Shown piece after piece: positions 26,074 through 33,919 of a stretch of DNA of 64,000 nucleotides. The stretch lies in assembly GCF_004118375.1 (NCBI RefSeq), contig NZ_SDHX01000001.1:1491693-1555692 (forward strand), read 5' to 3'. A model generated the notes under the pieces. That model did not search any database and was not told the origin of the DNA. It worked only from the letters and a program-made list of their open reading frames with translations. Position 1 is the first letter of the stretch; each line of letters opens with the position of its first letter. Position numbers and translations under genes: made by a program. Source of the stretch: Oleiharenicola lentus (GTDB lineage: Bacteria; Verrucomicrobiota; Verrucomicrobiia; Opitutales; Opitutaceae).

Positions 26074-26148
26074 GTAGGGTCGGACCTTGGTCCGACCTCG
26101 CGCACGATTGGTAGGGTCGTTGCAAGCAACGACCCTACCAATCGTGCG
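26074..26148. repeat. Inverted-repeat element of the GTAGGGTCG family
   Basis: Contains the unit GTAGGGTCGGACCTTGGTCC and a following perfect 23-bp inverted repeat (26101-26123 against 26126-26148, two-base loop) that contains GTAGGGTCGTTGC and its complement. Similar paired units occur at 33741-33798 and 40536-40627. After recN it could also act as a transcript end, though no T-run follows. Confidence 0.7.
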
Positions 26149-26256
26149 GAAGCCTGCGTCTCCTCATTTCCGATCCAGCCCGCCGCTGTATTTCCCGGCC
26201 ATTGTGCCACACGAAGGGCTGGCGTGGCGCGCCGGAATGTGATGGGTTGGGGCTGC

Positions 26257-27438
26257 ATGTCCGACCACACCCCGCTCTTCGCCCGCCGTATCGAGCAGAT
26301 GCGTCCCTCGACGATCCGCGAGATCCTCAAGGTCACCGCGCAGCCCGAGGTCATCTCGTTTGCCGGCGGTCTGCCCGCGCCCGAGCTGTTTCCGGTGGCC
26401 GAGGTGCGCGCCGCGGCCGACGAGGTGCTCGTGCAGCACGGCAGCCGTGCGCTGCAATACAGCCAGAGCGAGGGCTATCCCGGTTTGCGCGAATGGATCG
26501 CCGCCGAAGTGGGCCGCCGTGGCATCAAGGCCGCGATGGACGACGTGCTGGTGACCAACGGCTCGCAGCAGGTGCTCGATCTCGCCGGCAAGCTCTTCCT
26601 GAACCCCGGCGACGTGGTGCTGACCGAGAACCCGACCTACCTCGCGGCCATCCAGGCGTTCCAGACCTTCGAGGCGCGGTTCGTGCCGGTGCCGACCGAC
26701 GAGCACGGCCTGATTCCCGAGGCGCTGCCCGCGCTGATCAAGCAGCACCGGCCCAAGTTTCTCTACACGATCCCCAACTTCCAGAATCCCACCGGGATCA
26801 CGCTCACAGCCGCCCGGCGCGAGGCGCTGGCCCGCATCGCGGCGGAGCACAAGCTGCTCGTGCTGGAGGACGATCCTTACGGCAAACTCCGCTACCACGG
26901 TGCCGACATCCCGCCCATCAAGCACTGGGACACCGCCGGCCAGGTGCTCTACGCCAGCACGTTTTCCAAGACCATCGCCCCCGGCCTGCGCACCGGCTGG
27001 GTGGTGGCGCCGCCGGAGATTTTCAGCCGCCTCCTCATCCTCAAGCAGGCCTCGGATCTCCACACCTCGAGCTTCGACCAACTCGTGGCCTACACCTACC
27101 TGACCAAGTTCGACCAGACGGCGCATCTGGAAAAAATCCGCCGCGCCTACGGCGAACGTTACGAGGTGCTCGACGGCGCGCTCCGCGCTGCGATGCCGGC
27201 GGGCTTCAGCTGGACCAAGCCCGAGGGCGGCATGTTCCTCTGGATTACGGGACCGGCGAACCTCGACGCGCTGGAGCTCCTGCAACGCGCCATCGCCAAG
27301 AAGGTCGCCTTCGTGCCCGGCCGGGATTTCTTCCCCGCCGACGCCGGGAAAAACTACCTGCGCCTGAACTATTCCAATTCCACGCCCGAGCGCATCCGCG
27401 AGGGCGTGAGCCGGCTCGCGGCGCTCTGCCGCGGCTGA
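26257..27438 (+). CDS. PLP-dependent class I/II aminotransferase (2-aminoadipate/aromatic type)
   Basis: 393 residues, fold type I. The start is the ATG giving MSDHTPLFARRIEQMRPSTI, the normal opening for this group; in-frame codons further upstream run across the recN 3' end and repeats. FAGGLPAPELFP, ALQYSQSEGYPGLREWIAAE, the cofactor region TNGSQQVLDLAGKLFLNPGD, TIPNFQNPTGITL, the Asp of LEDDPYG, and the Lys of ASTFSKTIAPGLRTGWV are all present. Resembles LysN-type/aromatic aminotransferases of the MocR-like clade without a DNA-binding domain. The substrate cannot be fixed from sequence. Confidence 0.9.
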   Translation: MSDHTPLFARRIEQMRPSTIREILKVTAQPEVISFAGGLPAPELFPVAEVRAAADEVLVQHGSRALQYSQSEGYPGLREWIAAEVGRRGIKAAMDDVLVTNGSQQVLDLAGKLFLNPGDVVLTENPTYLAAIQAFQTFEARFVPVPTDEHGLIPEALPALIKQHRPKFLYTIPNFQNPTGITLTAARREALARIAAEHKLLVLEDDPYGKLRYHGADIPPIKHWDTAGQVLYASTFSKTIAPGLRTGWVVAPPEIFSRLLILKQASDLHTSSFDQLVAYTYLTKFDQTAHLEKIRRAYGERYEVLDGALRAAMPAGFSWTKPEGGMFLWITGPANLDALELLQRAIAKKVAFVPGRDFFPADAGKNYLRLNYSNSTPERIREGVSRLAALCRG

Positions 27439-27485
27439 CGCGCTGCAGGGTTGCCACGCGGCGGCAAGTGATTCTAGTTCGGGGC

Positions 27486-28394
27486 ATGACCCACCCCGTC
27501 TCGCGTCGCACCGCCCTCAAACAGCTTGGCGCCGGCACCGTCCTCGCCACCAGCATGAGCCTTCTCCACGCCTCCGACGCCGCCCCGGCGCCCGCCCGCA
27601 AGGGTCGCGTGAAGCAGTCTGTCTGCAAGTGGTGCTTCAAGGACATCCCCCTCGAGGAATTCTGCGCCGCCGCGGCGGCCATGGGCCTGCAGTCCGTGGA
27701 GCTGCTCGGACCGAAGGAATTTCCCGTTCTCAAAAAATACGGCCTGACCTGCGCGCTCGTCAGCAACCCGAACACGAAGGCCGGCGAGGTTTCCGTGGGT
27801 GGCATCACCAAGGCGTGGAACCGTCTCGAATACCACGACGCCCTCGTGGCCGCCTACGAGGTGCGGTTGAAGGAAACCGCCGAGGCCGGCATGCCCACGC
27901 TGATCGTTTTCTCCGGCAACCGCGACGGCATGTCCGACGAGCAGGGCCTGGAGAACTGTGTGATCGGCCTGAAGCGCATCGTGCCGCTTGCCGAGAAGCT
28001 CGGCGTCACGCTCGTGATGGAGCTGCTCAACAGCCGGGTGAACCACAAGGATTACATGTGCGACCGCACGCCGTGGGGCGTCGAGTTGTGCAAGCGCATC
28101 GGCTCCGACCGCTTCAAGCTGCTCTACGACATCTACCACATGCAGATCATGGAGGGCGACGTGATCGCCACGATCCGGCAGAACCACCAATATTTCGGGC
28201 ACTACCACACGGCCGGCGTGCCCGGGCGCAACGACCTCGATGAAACGCAGGAGCTGTTCTACCCCGCGATCATGCGCGCCATTGTGGAAACCGGCTATCA
28301 GGGCTTCGTCGGTCAGGAATTCATCCCGCGCGGCAAGGACACCGCGGCCGCGCTCGCCGCGCTCAAGCACGGCGTGCAGGTCTGCGACGTCTGA
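27486..28394 (+). CDS. Tat-exported sugar phosphate isomerase/epimerase-like TIM barrel (hydroxypyruvate isomerase-like)
   Basis: 302 residues. A twin-arginine signal (SRRTALKQLGAGTVLATSMS) ends near DAAPAPA, so the protein should be exported folded. The mature part is an AP-endonuclease-2-type TIM barrel: KWCFKDIPLEEFCAAAAAMG, LVMELLNSRVNHKDYMCD, KLLYDIYHMQIMEGD, GHYHTAGVPGRNDLDETQE and GFVGQEFIP. The Glu, Asp, His and Glu of these blocks would bind a divalent metal. It resembles Hyi-like isomerases, of which exported versions are frequent in Verrucomicrobiota and Planctomycetota. Its substrate is unknown. A strong terminator follows. Confidence 0.82.
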   Translation: MTHPVSRRTALKQLGAGTVLATSMSLLHASDAAPAPARKGRVKQSVCKWCFKDIPLEEFCAAAAAMGLQSVELLGPKEFPVLKKYGLTCALVSNPNTKAGEVSVGGITKAWNRLEYHDALVAAYEVRLKETAEAGMPTLIVFSGNRDGMSDEQGLENCVIGLKRIVPLAEKLGVTLVMELLNSRVNHKDYMCDRTPWGVELCKRIGSDRFKLLYDIYHMQIMEGDVIATIRQNHQYFGHYHTAGVPGRNDLDETQELFYPAIMRAIVETGYQGFVGQEFIPRGKDTAAALAALKHGVQVCDV

Positions 28395-28420
28395 GCCTCC
28401 CAGGACATCTCAACCGCCGC

Positions 28421-28456
28421 AAACACCACCTGTAATCAGGTGGTGTTTTTCTTTTC
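28421..28456 (+). terminator. Rho-independent terminator after the isomerase-like gene
   Basis: A perfect 12-bp stem, AAACACCACCTG/CAGGTGGTGTTT (28421-28432 and 28437-28448), loop TAAT, then TTCTTTT. It isolates the cytochrome cluster from upstream transcription. Confidence 0.92.
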
Positions 28457-28525
28457 AGCAGGGTCGTTGCGCGGTAGATTGGGAGCGAAAACCCCGCCGG
28501 CATGCGCTCACCATCATGCATGGAT

Positions 28526-28555
28526 TGCGCAAGGAATGAACACACGTGCGCAAGG
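28526..28555 (+). promoter_or_regulatory. Direct repeat upstream of the cytochrome cluster (possible activator site)
   Basis: TGCGCAAGG occurs at 28526-28534 and again at 28547-28555, start to start 21 bases, about two helical turns. It lies 110-140 bases before the first cytochrome gene. Such spacing is typical of paired regulator-binding sites. No matching -35/-10 pair was clearly recognised. Confidence 0.35.
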
Positions 28556-28664
28556 GGTGCGGAGTGCAAAAACTGCATATCTGGGAAGATGGCGACGATA
28601 AATCAGACATCGACTTTTCACTTTTCACCCCAAGCACCTCTAACGTTCGTCAAACACTGAAATC

Positions 28665-29444
28665 ATGAGCCTCAAACTGCGTTGGTCCAAATCGGCCCTG
28701 ATCTTCGGAGGCACCGCGATCTGGGGAATGCTGCTGGTCGGTTGCGTCATGGTGCAGCGCACCATGATCGTGCCGCCGCAGGTTCCCGGCGCCACCTTCG
28801 TCGGATCGGGCAAATGCGCGGACTGTCACGAAAGCGTGACGTCCGAATTTCATGACGCCACCCACGCCAAGCTGTTTGCCCCCGGCGGCAACGGCCAGGA
28901 GATCGGGTGCGAATCCTGCCACGGTCCCGCCTCCCTGCACGTGAAGTCCGGCGGCGAGCTCGGCACGATTATCAACCCGAAGGGCTCCCCCGAGACCTGC
29001 TTCCAGTGCCACCTCGACAAGCGCGGCGAGTTCGCCCTGCCGAACGCGCACCCCGTGCTCGCCGGCAAGATGGGCTGCAGCGACTGCCACAGCCCGCACA
29101 GCGGCGATGCCATCACCGAGGGCGGCACGAACTTCGCCAGCCTCAACGAGTCCTGCGTGAAGTGCCACACCTCCCAGGGCGGCCCGTATGTGTTCGAGCA
29201 CGAGGCTTCCCGCGAGGGTTGCGTCACCTGCCACAGCCCGCACGGCTCCATGAACGCCAAGATGCTCAAGGCGCGCAACGCCAACCTCTGCCTGCAGTGC
29301 CACTTCCAGCAGCAGACCGCGCCGGGCGTCATCCTCATCGGCGGTCGTGACCACGCCTCGTTCCTCTCCCGCGGCACCTGCTGGTCCGCCGGCTGCCACG
29401 AGGCCATCCACGGCTCGCACGTCAGCTCCTCCCTCCGCTTCTAA
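28665..29444 (+). CDS. MtrA/DmsE-like octaheme c-type cytochrome, predicted lipoprotein
   Basis: 259 residues. The N-terminus has a hydrophobic segment ending in a lipobox, LLVGC (Cys27), so it is probably lipid-anchored. Heme sites: seven CXXCH motifs at about residues 51, 82, 112, 138, 164, 186 and 209, plus one CX4CH (CWSAGCH at 239-245). TFVGSGKCADCHESV, IGCESCHGPASLHV and the ending GCHEAIHGSHVSSSLRF resemble the DmsE/MtrA family of porin-embedded cytochromes, which usually has ten haems. The next gene is an MtrB/PioB-like barrel, 27 bases on, supporting a role as the electron wire through an outer-membrane porin. No SD is needed to decide the start; ATG follows a non-coding gap. Confidence 0.88.
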   Translation: MSLKLRWSKSALIFGGTAIWGMLLVGCVMVQRTMIVPPQVPGATFVGSGKCADCHESVTSEFHDATHAKLFAPGGNGQEIGCESCHGPASLHVKSGGELGTIINPKGSPETCFQCHLDKRGEFALPNAHPVLAGKMGCSDCHSPHSGDAITEGGTNFASLNESCVKCHTSQGGPYVFEHEASREGCVTCHSPHGSMNAKMLKARNANLCLQCHFQQQTAPGVILIGGRDHASFLSRGTCWSAGCHEAIHGSHVSSSLRF

Positions 29445-29471
29445 CCCGCAACCTCCAACCAGGATACTGTG

Positions 29472-31574
29472 ATGAACACGATCTCTCCCTCCTCCCAGTC
29501 ACGCCGGCCGGTTGCGGCGCTGTGCGCGGTGCTCTGCGGCCTTGTCGCCCTGAACGCCGCCGAGAAGAAAGAACCGCCGCTCGAGAACTACATCGATTTC
29601 TCGGTCGGCGCCGCTTCCCTTGATGGCGACAAGCCGTCCTTCCAGAAAGGACAGCAGCTTGAAAAGGACGGCTTCGGCGGCATTGAGGCCCTCCACTACA
29701 CCAAGGCCCTCAACGACACGACGACGCTGACCCTCGACGCCCGGGCGCTCGCGGGCAACAACGACTACCTGTTCGACCTGAAGATCACCAAGGACGACCT
29801 CGGTTTCCTCAAGTTCGGCTACAAGGAGTTCCGCGTCTGGTATGACGGCAGCGGCGGCTACCTGCCGTCGCGGGCCTTCATCCTCCCGCTCTACGACGAG
29901 GACCTGTTCACCGACCGGGCCAACCTCTGGCTTGAGCTGGGTTACACGGTCGAGGATCGCCCGCAGTTCAACTTGCGCTACGACCTCTTCACCCGTGAGG
30001 GCACCAAGGACTCGACTTCCTGGGGCGACACCGGCCTGGCGGTGAGCGCCTCCGCGACCCGCGGCCTGCTGCCGACCTTCTTAAAGCTCGACGAGAAGCG
30101 CCACCAGCTGTCCGCCAACGTCAAGCAGACGAAGGACAACAGCACCTGGTCGCTCGCCGTGCGCGCCGACAAGGGTGACTACGAGAACTCCCGCAACATC
30201 CGCCGCCGCGCCAACGAGACCGGTCTCGACCGCAAGATCACCGCGAAGGAGGGTCAGGACTACGACCTCTTCCAGATGCGCGGCTCCTACGAGAACAAGA
30301 TCCACGACAAGCTCATGGTGACCACCGCCGTCGCCCGCACGACCATCGACACGACGCTCAGCGGCAGCCGCATCTACGGCGCCGACTACGATCCGGTGTA
30401 TGACCCGGCCTTTGCCAACCGCCAGCAACGCGACGAGGGTTTCTTCGACCTTCACGGCGAATCCGAGATGAAGCAGACCGTCGGCACGATCAGCGCCCGC
30501 TATGAGCCCAAGGAACGCCTGGTCATCGTGCCCGCCTTCCGCTTCGAGTCCATCGACTGGACCAACTTCGTCCACTTCGAGGAGACCAACGTCGGCAGCG
30601 GTGCGAGCCGTCCTCCCACCATGGAGGCCGTCGGCGCCGACAGCGAAAAGGACTGGAAGGTCATCTCCGAGAGCCTCGAGGCCCGTTACGCGGGCATCAA
30701 GAACCTCTCCCTCAGCTTCAAGGGCGAGTGGACCAAGTCCGAGGGCGACCTGACCGAGCTGCGCGTGCTCGAGCCCGGCACCTCGCACGCCGCAATCAGC
30801 ATCGACCGCGACTCCGAGTTTGAGCGCGACACCCAGAAGTATGCCGCGACCGCGAACTGGTATGTCCGCCCCGGCACCACCGTCGCCGTGCAGTATTACT
30901 ACAAGGGCCGCACCAACGACTACCGCGCCGTCCGCGACAACACCGTGAGCAGCGCCGACCGCTACCCGGCCTACATCGCCAACCAGGACTTCGAGACCAA
31001 CGACTTCAACGTCCGGTTCAGCACCAAGCTCGGCGACAAGGTGCGTTCCGTGACCCGCTACGACTATCAGGTCACGACCATCAACACCCAGGACATCGGC
31101 CTCGCCCTCGCCGAGAGCGCCGAGATGGAGACCCACGTCTTCGCCCAGTCCCTGAGCTGGATGCCGAAGGACCGCTGGTATGTGCAGGCCACGATCAACG
31201 TGGTCTGGGACACGCTGCGCACCCCCGCCGCCACCCTCACCGGCGCGGCCGGTGGTCTCGTCAAGAACAGCGACGCCAACTACACCTACGGCAGTCTCGG
31301 CGCCGGCTACGCGCTCGACGAGGACAGCGACCTCTACCTCGACTACACCGTCTCGGAGTCCCGCGACAGCTGGGTCAACAACTCCGACCGGACCGTCGCC
31401 TACGGCTCCGAATACACGACGCAGCTGGCCTCCGCCACCTGGACCCGCCGGCTTGACCGGAACATTTCGGTCTCGCTAAAATACGCCTACGCCAAGAATG
31501 AGGATGTGCCCAACGGCGGTTACGCCGACTACGAGGCCCACCTGATCTACGGCAAGCTGCAGTATCGCTTCTGA
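29472..31574 (+). CDS. MtrB/PioB-like outer-membrane beta-barrel of a porin-cytochrome conduit
   Basis: About 700 residues from the ATG at 29472 (a GTG lies one codon before). Signal peptide about 1-30, cleavage near LNA. The rest is alternating polar/aromatic beta strands: LTLDARALAGNNDYLFDLKI, NLSLSFKGEWTKSEGDLTEL, DLYLDYTVSESRDSW, and a C-terminal strand ending YGKLQYRF with terminal Phe, the outer-membrane barrel signal. Length and repeat style match the decaheme-associated MtrB/PioB family, which surrounds an MtrA-type cytochrome. It has no CXXC near the N-terminus, a motif some MtrB proteins carry. It lies directly after the MtrA-like gene and before a small cytochrome gene. Confidence 0.85.
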   Translation: MNTISPSSQSRRPVAALCAVLCGLVALNAAEKKEPPLENYIDFSVGAASLDGDKPSFQKGQQLEKDGFGGIEALHYTKALNDTTTLTLDARALAGNNDYLFDLKITKDDLGFLKFGYKEFRVWYDGSGGYLPSRAFILPLYDEDLFTDRANLWLELGYTVEDRPQFNLRYDLFTREGTKDSTSWGDTGLAVSASATRGLLPTFLKLDEKRHQLSANVKQTKDNSTWSLAVRADKGDYENSRNIRRRANETGLDRKITAKEGQDYDLFQMRGSYENKIHDKLMVTTAVARTTIDTTLSGSRIYGADYDPVYDPAFANRQQRDEGFFDLHGESEMKQTVGTISARYEPKERLVIVPAFRFESIDWTNFVHFEETNVGSGASRPPTMEAVGADSEKDWKVISESLEARYAGIKNLSLSFKGEWTKSEGDLTELRVLEPGTSHAAISIDRDSEFERDTQKYAATANWYVRPGTTVAVQYYYKGRTNDYRAVRDNTVSSADRYPAYIANQDFETNDFNVRFSTKLGDKVRSVTRYDYQVTTINTQDIGLALAESAEMETHVFAQSLSWMPKDRWYVQATINVVWDTLRTPAATLTGAAGGLVKNSDANYTYGSLGAGYALDEDSDLYLDYTVSESRDSWVNNSDRTVAYGSEYTTQLASATWTRRLDRNISVSLKYAYAKNEDVPNGGYADYEAHLIYGKLQYRF

Positions 31575-31602
31575 GCCCAACTCTCAACCCACTGCCAATC
31601 CC

Positions 31603-31941
31603 ATGAAGACCACGATGAAGCTCGTCACCCTCGGCCTGGCCCTTGCCGGCGCCGCCAGCCTCGCTGCCGCCACGGCGGCCGAGAACTGGGAAAACCACTG
31701 CGCCTCCTGCCACGGCGAAGACGGCAAGGCCCAGACCAAGCAGGGCAAGAAACTCAAGATCCGCGACTACACCGACGCCGCGGTGCAGGCCGAACTCAAG
31801 GACGACGCCATGCTCCAGGCCATCCTCGATGGCGTTAAGGAGAACGGCAAGGAGCGCATGAAGGGTTTCAAGGAAGAGCTCGAGAATCCCGACCAGGAGG
31901 CCAAGGACCTCGTCGCCTTCATCCGCAAGCTGAAGGCCTGA
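31603..31941 (+). CDS. Small periplasmic monoheme cytochrome c (class I)
   Basis: 112 residues. Signal peptide KLVTLGLALAGAASLAAATA, one heme site CASCHGEDGKA at about 33-37, a Met in ERMKGFKEEL that can be the sixth iron ligand, and a C-terminal helix AKDLVAFIRKLKA. This is the usual layout of small soluble c-type cytochromes that shuttle electrons in the periplasm. It is 28 bases after the barrel gene and before a terminator, so it is probably in the same transcript as the conduit and may carry electrons to it from the inner membrane proteins encoded downstream. Confidence 0.88.
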   Translation: MKTTMKLVTLGLALAGAASLAAATAAENWENHCASCHGEDGKAQTKQGKKLKIRDYTDAAVQAELKDDAMLQAILDGVKENGKERMKGFKEELENPDQEAKDLVAFIRKLKA

Positions 31942-31960
31942 GCGGCAGACATCTACCCCT

Positions 31961-32005
31961 GCTCCGGCGTGAAAACCTGCCCCTTCGCGCCGGAGCTTTT
32001 TGTTT
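31961..32005 (+). terminator. Rho-independent terminator after the conduit genes
   Basis: GCTCCGGCG (31961-31969) pairs with CGCCGGAGC (31988-31996), followed by TTTTTGTTT. It separates the MtrA-MtrB-cytochrome set from the ImcH-like gene. Confidence 0.85.
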
Positions 32006-32028
32006 CAGCGTCCCGCAAATTCAAGGCC

Positions 32029-32120
32029 ATGTCATCGCGAGGTCCGCAGCGCGGACCGTGACGATCCAGTCGGATTGCTTTGTCCCCCGGCGAAAGGGGG
32101 ATCCTCGCGCTGACCAAGAT
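32029..32120. repeat. Degenerate dispersed repeat (GTCATCGCGAGG type)
   Basis: The block begins GTCATCGCGAGGTCCGCAGC and ends GGATCCTCGCGCTGAC, the two ends being imperfect inverted copies, with CCCCCGGCGAAAGGGGG hairpin between. This style matches short intergenic repeats found in many bacterial genomes. It has no coding potential. Confidence 0.5.
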
Positions 32121-32155
32121 ATCAGGACGAATCACCTCCACCACCATTCCACGCC

Positions 32156-33652
32156 ATGAGTGACGAATCCCCGTCCGAATCCGTCGCGCCCCTGCGGCCG
32201 CGCTCGCATTTCAACAACTGGATCAGCGCCCTGGGCGCGGTCCTCGCCATCGGTGCGCTGTTCTCGTTCGCGCTGCTCACCTGGATGGACCTGACCGGTT
32301 CCAACCAGAATCCCTATCTCGGCATCTTCAGCTACATCGTCGCCCCCGGCTTCCTGATCGCCGGCATCGCGATGGCCTTCTTCGGGGCCTGGGCGCAGCG
32401 CCGCTGGATGCTCAAGCACACGACCCAGCCCGACAAGTGGCGGCTCGACTTCAACAACCGGGCGCAGCGGCGACTGCTCATCCTGTTTGGCTGCGGCGGC
32501 GTGGTGTTTCTGCTCCTCAGCGCCTTCGGCAGCTACCAGTCCTACCACTACGCCGAGTCCAACCAGTTCTGCGGCCAGGTCTGTCACACGGCGATGAATC
32601 CCGAATACCAGACCTACCAGCGCGGCGCGCACGCCCGCGTGGACTGCGTCGAGTGCCACGTCGGCTCCGGCGCGCAGGCCTTCATCGAGGCCAAGCTCAA
32701 CGGCACGCGCCAGCTCATCGGCTTCACCCTCGACAACTACCAGCGACCGATCCCCACGCCCGTGCACAACCTCCGCCCGGCGCGCGAGACCTGCGAGAAG
32801 TGCCACTGGCCCGAGAAATTCCACGGCAACGTCGAGATGGTCTTCGATCACTACCTGTCCAACCGGAAGAACGACAGCCACACCGTGCGCATGCTCATGC
32901 ACGTGAACTCCGGGCGTCCCGGCAGTCCGCTCGGCGGCATCCACTGGCACGTCAGCCCGGACAGCTCGGTCGAGTATTACGCCGCCGACGAAAAGCGACA
33001 GGACATCGTGTGGATGCGCGTGACCGACAAGAAGGACGGCACCGTGAAGATTTTCCGCAACGAGACCTTCAAGGGCGAGCCGCCCGCCGGCACGGTCCGC
33101 ACGATGGACTGCATGGACTGCCACAACCGCCCCGCCCACGTCTTCCCGACCGCCAACGAGTCGGTCGAGCACGCCATGGCGCTCGGCACGATCAGCGGCA
33201 AGCTGCCCAACGTGAAGCGGACCGTGGTCCAGGCCCTCCTGCAGGAGGACATCGCCACCAGCGCCGAGGCGCCCGGCAAGATCGCCGAGTTCCTCCGGGC
33301 CAAATACAAGGACCACGCCGACCTTCCGGCCACCATCGCGGCCACCCAGGAAATCTACGCGAAGACCATCTTCCCCGAGCGCAAGGCCGACTGGCGCGTC
33401 TATCCCAACAACATCGGCCACAAGGACTGGCTTGGCTGCTTCCGCTGCCACGACGACAAGCACAAGACCGAGAAGGGCGAGACCGTCCGCGCCAGCGACT
33501 GCAACTCCTGCCACACCATCCTCGCGCAGGGCAAGGGCGAGCAGCTCGCCAGCATCAGCGCCTCCGGCCTGGAGTTCGAGCACCCCAGCGGCCCCTACGA
33601 TGAGGAGCTGACCTGCGCCGACTGCCACAACGGCGGCATCCAGGGGAAGTAA
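32156..33652 (+). CDS. ImcH-like NapC/NirT-family heptaheme inner-membrane cytochrome
   Basis: 498 residues. Three hydrophobic helices near the N-terminus (about 22-45, 58-80, 103-122) are followed by a periplasmic haem domain. Heme sites in order: CGQVCH (a CX3CH motif), CVECH, CEKCH, CMDCH, CFRCH, CNSCH and CADCH, seven in all. The first lies in the NapC/NirT-like context SNQFCGQVCHTAMNPEYQTY. This membrane layout and seven-haem count match Geobacter ImcH, a quinol-oxidising inner-membrane cytochrome needed for high-potential extracellular acceptors. ImcH similarity is judged from memory of the layout. It starts after a terminator and a repeat, so it may have its own promoter. Confidence 0.85.
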   Translation: MSDESPSESVAPLRPRSHFNNWISALGAVLAIGALFSFALLTWMDLTGSNQNPYLGIFSYIVAPGFLIAGIAMAFFGAWAQRRWMLKHTTQPDKWRLDFNNRAQRRLLILFGCGGVVFLLLSAFGSYQSYHYAESNQFCGQVCHTAMNPEYQTYQRGAHARVDCVECHVGSGAQAFIEAKLNGTRQLIGFTLDNYQRPIPTPVHNLRPARETCEKCHWPEKFHGNVEMVFDHYLSNRKNDSHTVRMLMHVNSGRPGSPLGGIHWHVSPDSSVEYYAADEKRQDIVWMRVTDKKDGTVKIFRNETFKGEPPAGTVRTMDCMDCHNRPAHVFPTANESVEHAMALGTISGKLPNVKRTVVQALLQEDIATSAEAPGKIAEFLRAKYKDHADLPATIAATQEIYAKTIFPERKADWRVYPNNIGHKDWLGCFRCHDDKHKTEKGETVRASDCNSCHTILAQGKGEQLASISASGLEFEHPSGPYDEELTCADCHNGGIQGK

Positions 33653-33662
33653 TCGGTTTACA

Positions 33663-33798
33663 GGTGGAACCCGCGCTCCGCGCGGGTTTCCGCACCAGGC
33701 CGCGACGGAGCGCGGGCTCCACCTCCACCCTGAATGGCCTGTAGGGTCGGCGCTTGCGCCGACCTAACGCGCGAAGTCGCCGCAAGCAGCGACCCTAC
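33663..33798. repeat. Two inverted-repeat elements between ImcH-like and CbcL-like genes
   Basis: First element: an 18-bp arm beginning GGTGGAACCCGCGCTCCG (33663-33680) is matched by its near-complement at 33706-33723. Second element: unit GTAGGGTCGGCGCTTGCGCC (33741) faces the inverse unit ending GCGACCCTAC (33789-33798). The second element is the family seen at 26074 and 40536. No gene lies here. Confidence 0.7.
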
Positions 33799-33919
33799 AC
33801 AGACAGGCGCAGCTCGGAGATTCAGGCCTACATCGTCGCCTCCCGCACAATCTACGCTCCGCCCCCGCCAACGCCTGCGGAGCGCGCAGCTGGCCTTGGT
33901 GCGATGATGCAGTCGGACG

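Noticed and set aside
28665-33652. Nitrite reductase (NrfA/NrfH) or nitrate (Nap) system
   Set aside because: No NrfA-type CXXCK active site and no molybdenum enzyme is present; NapC/NirT similarity is limited to the ImcH-like membrane protein, and the barrel points to a conduit.
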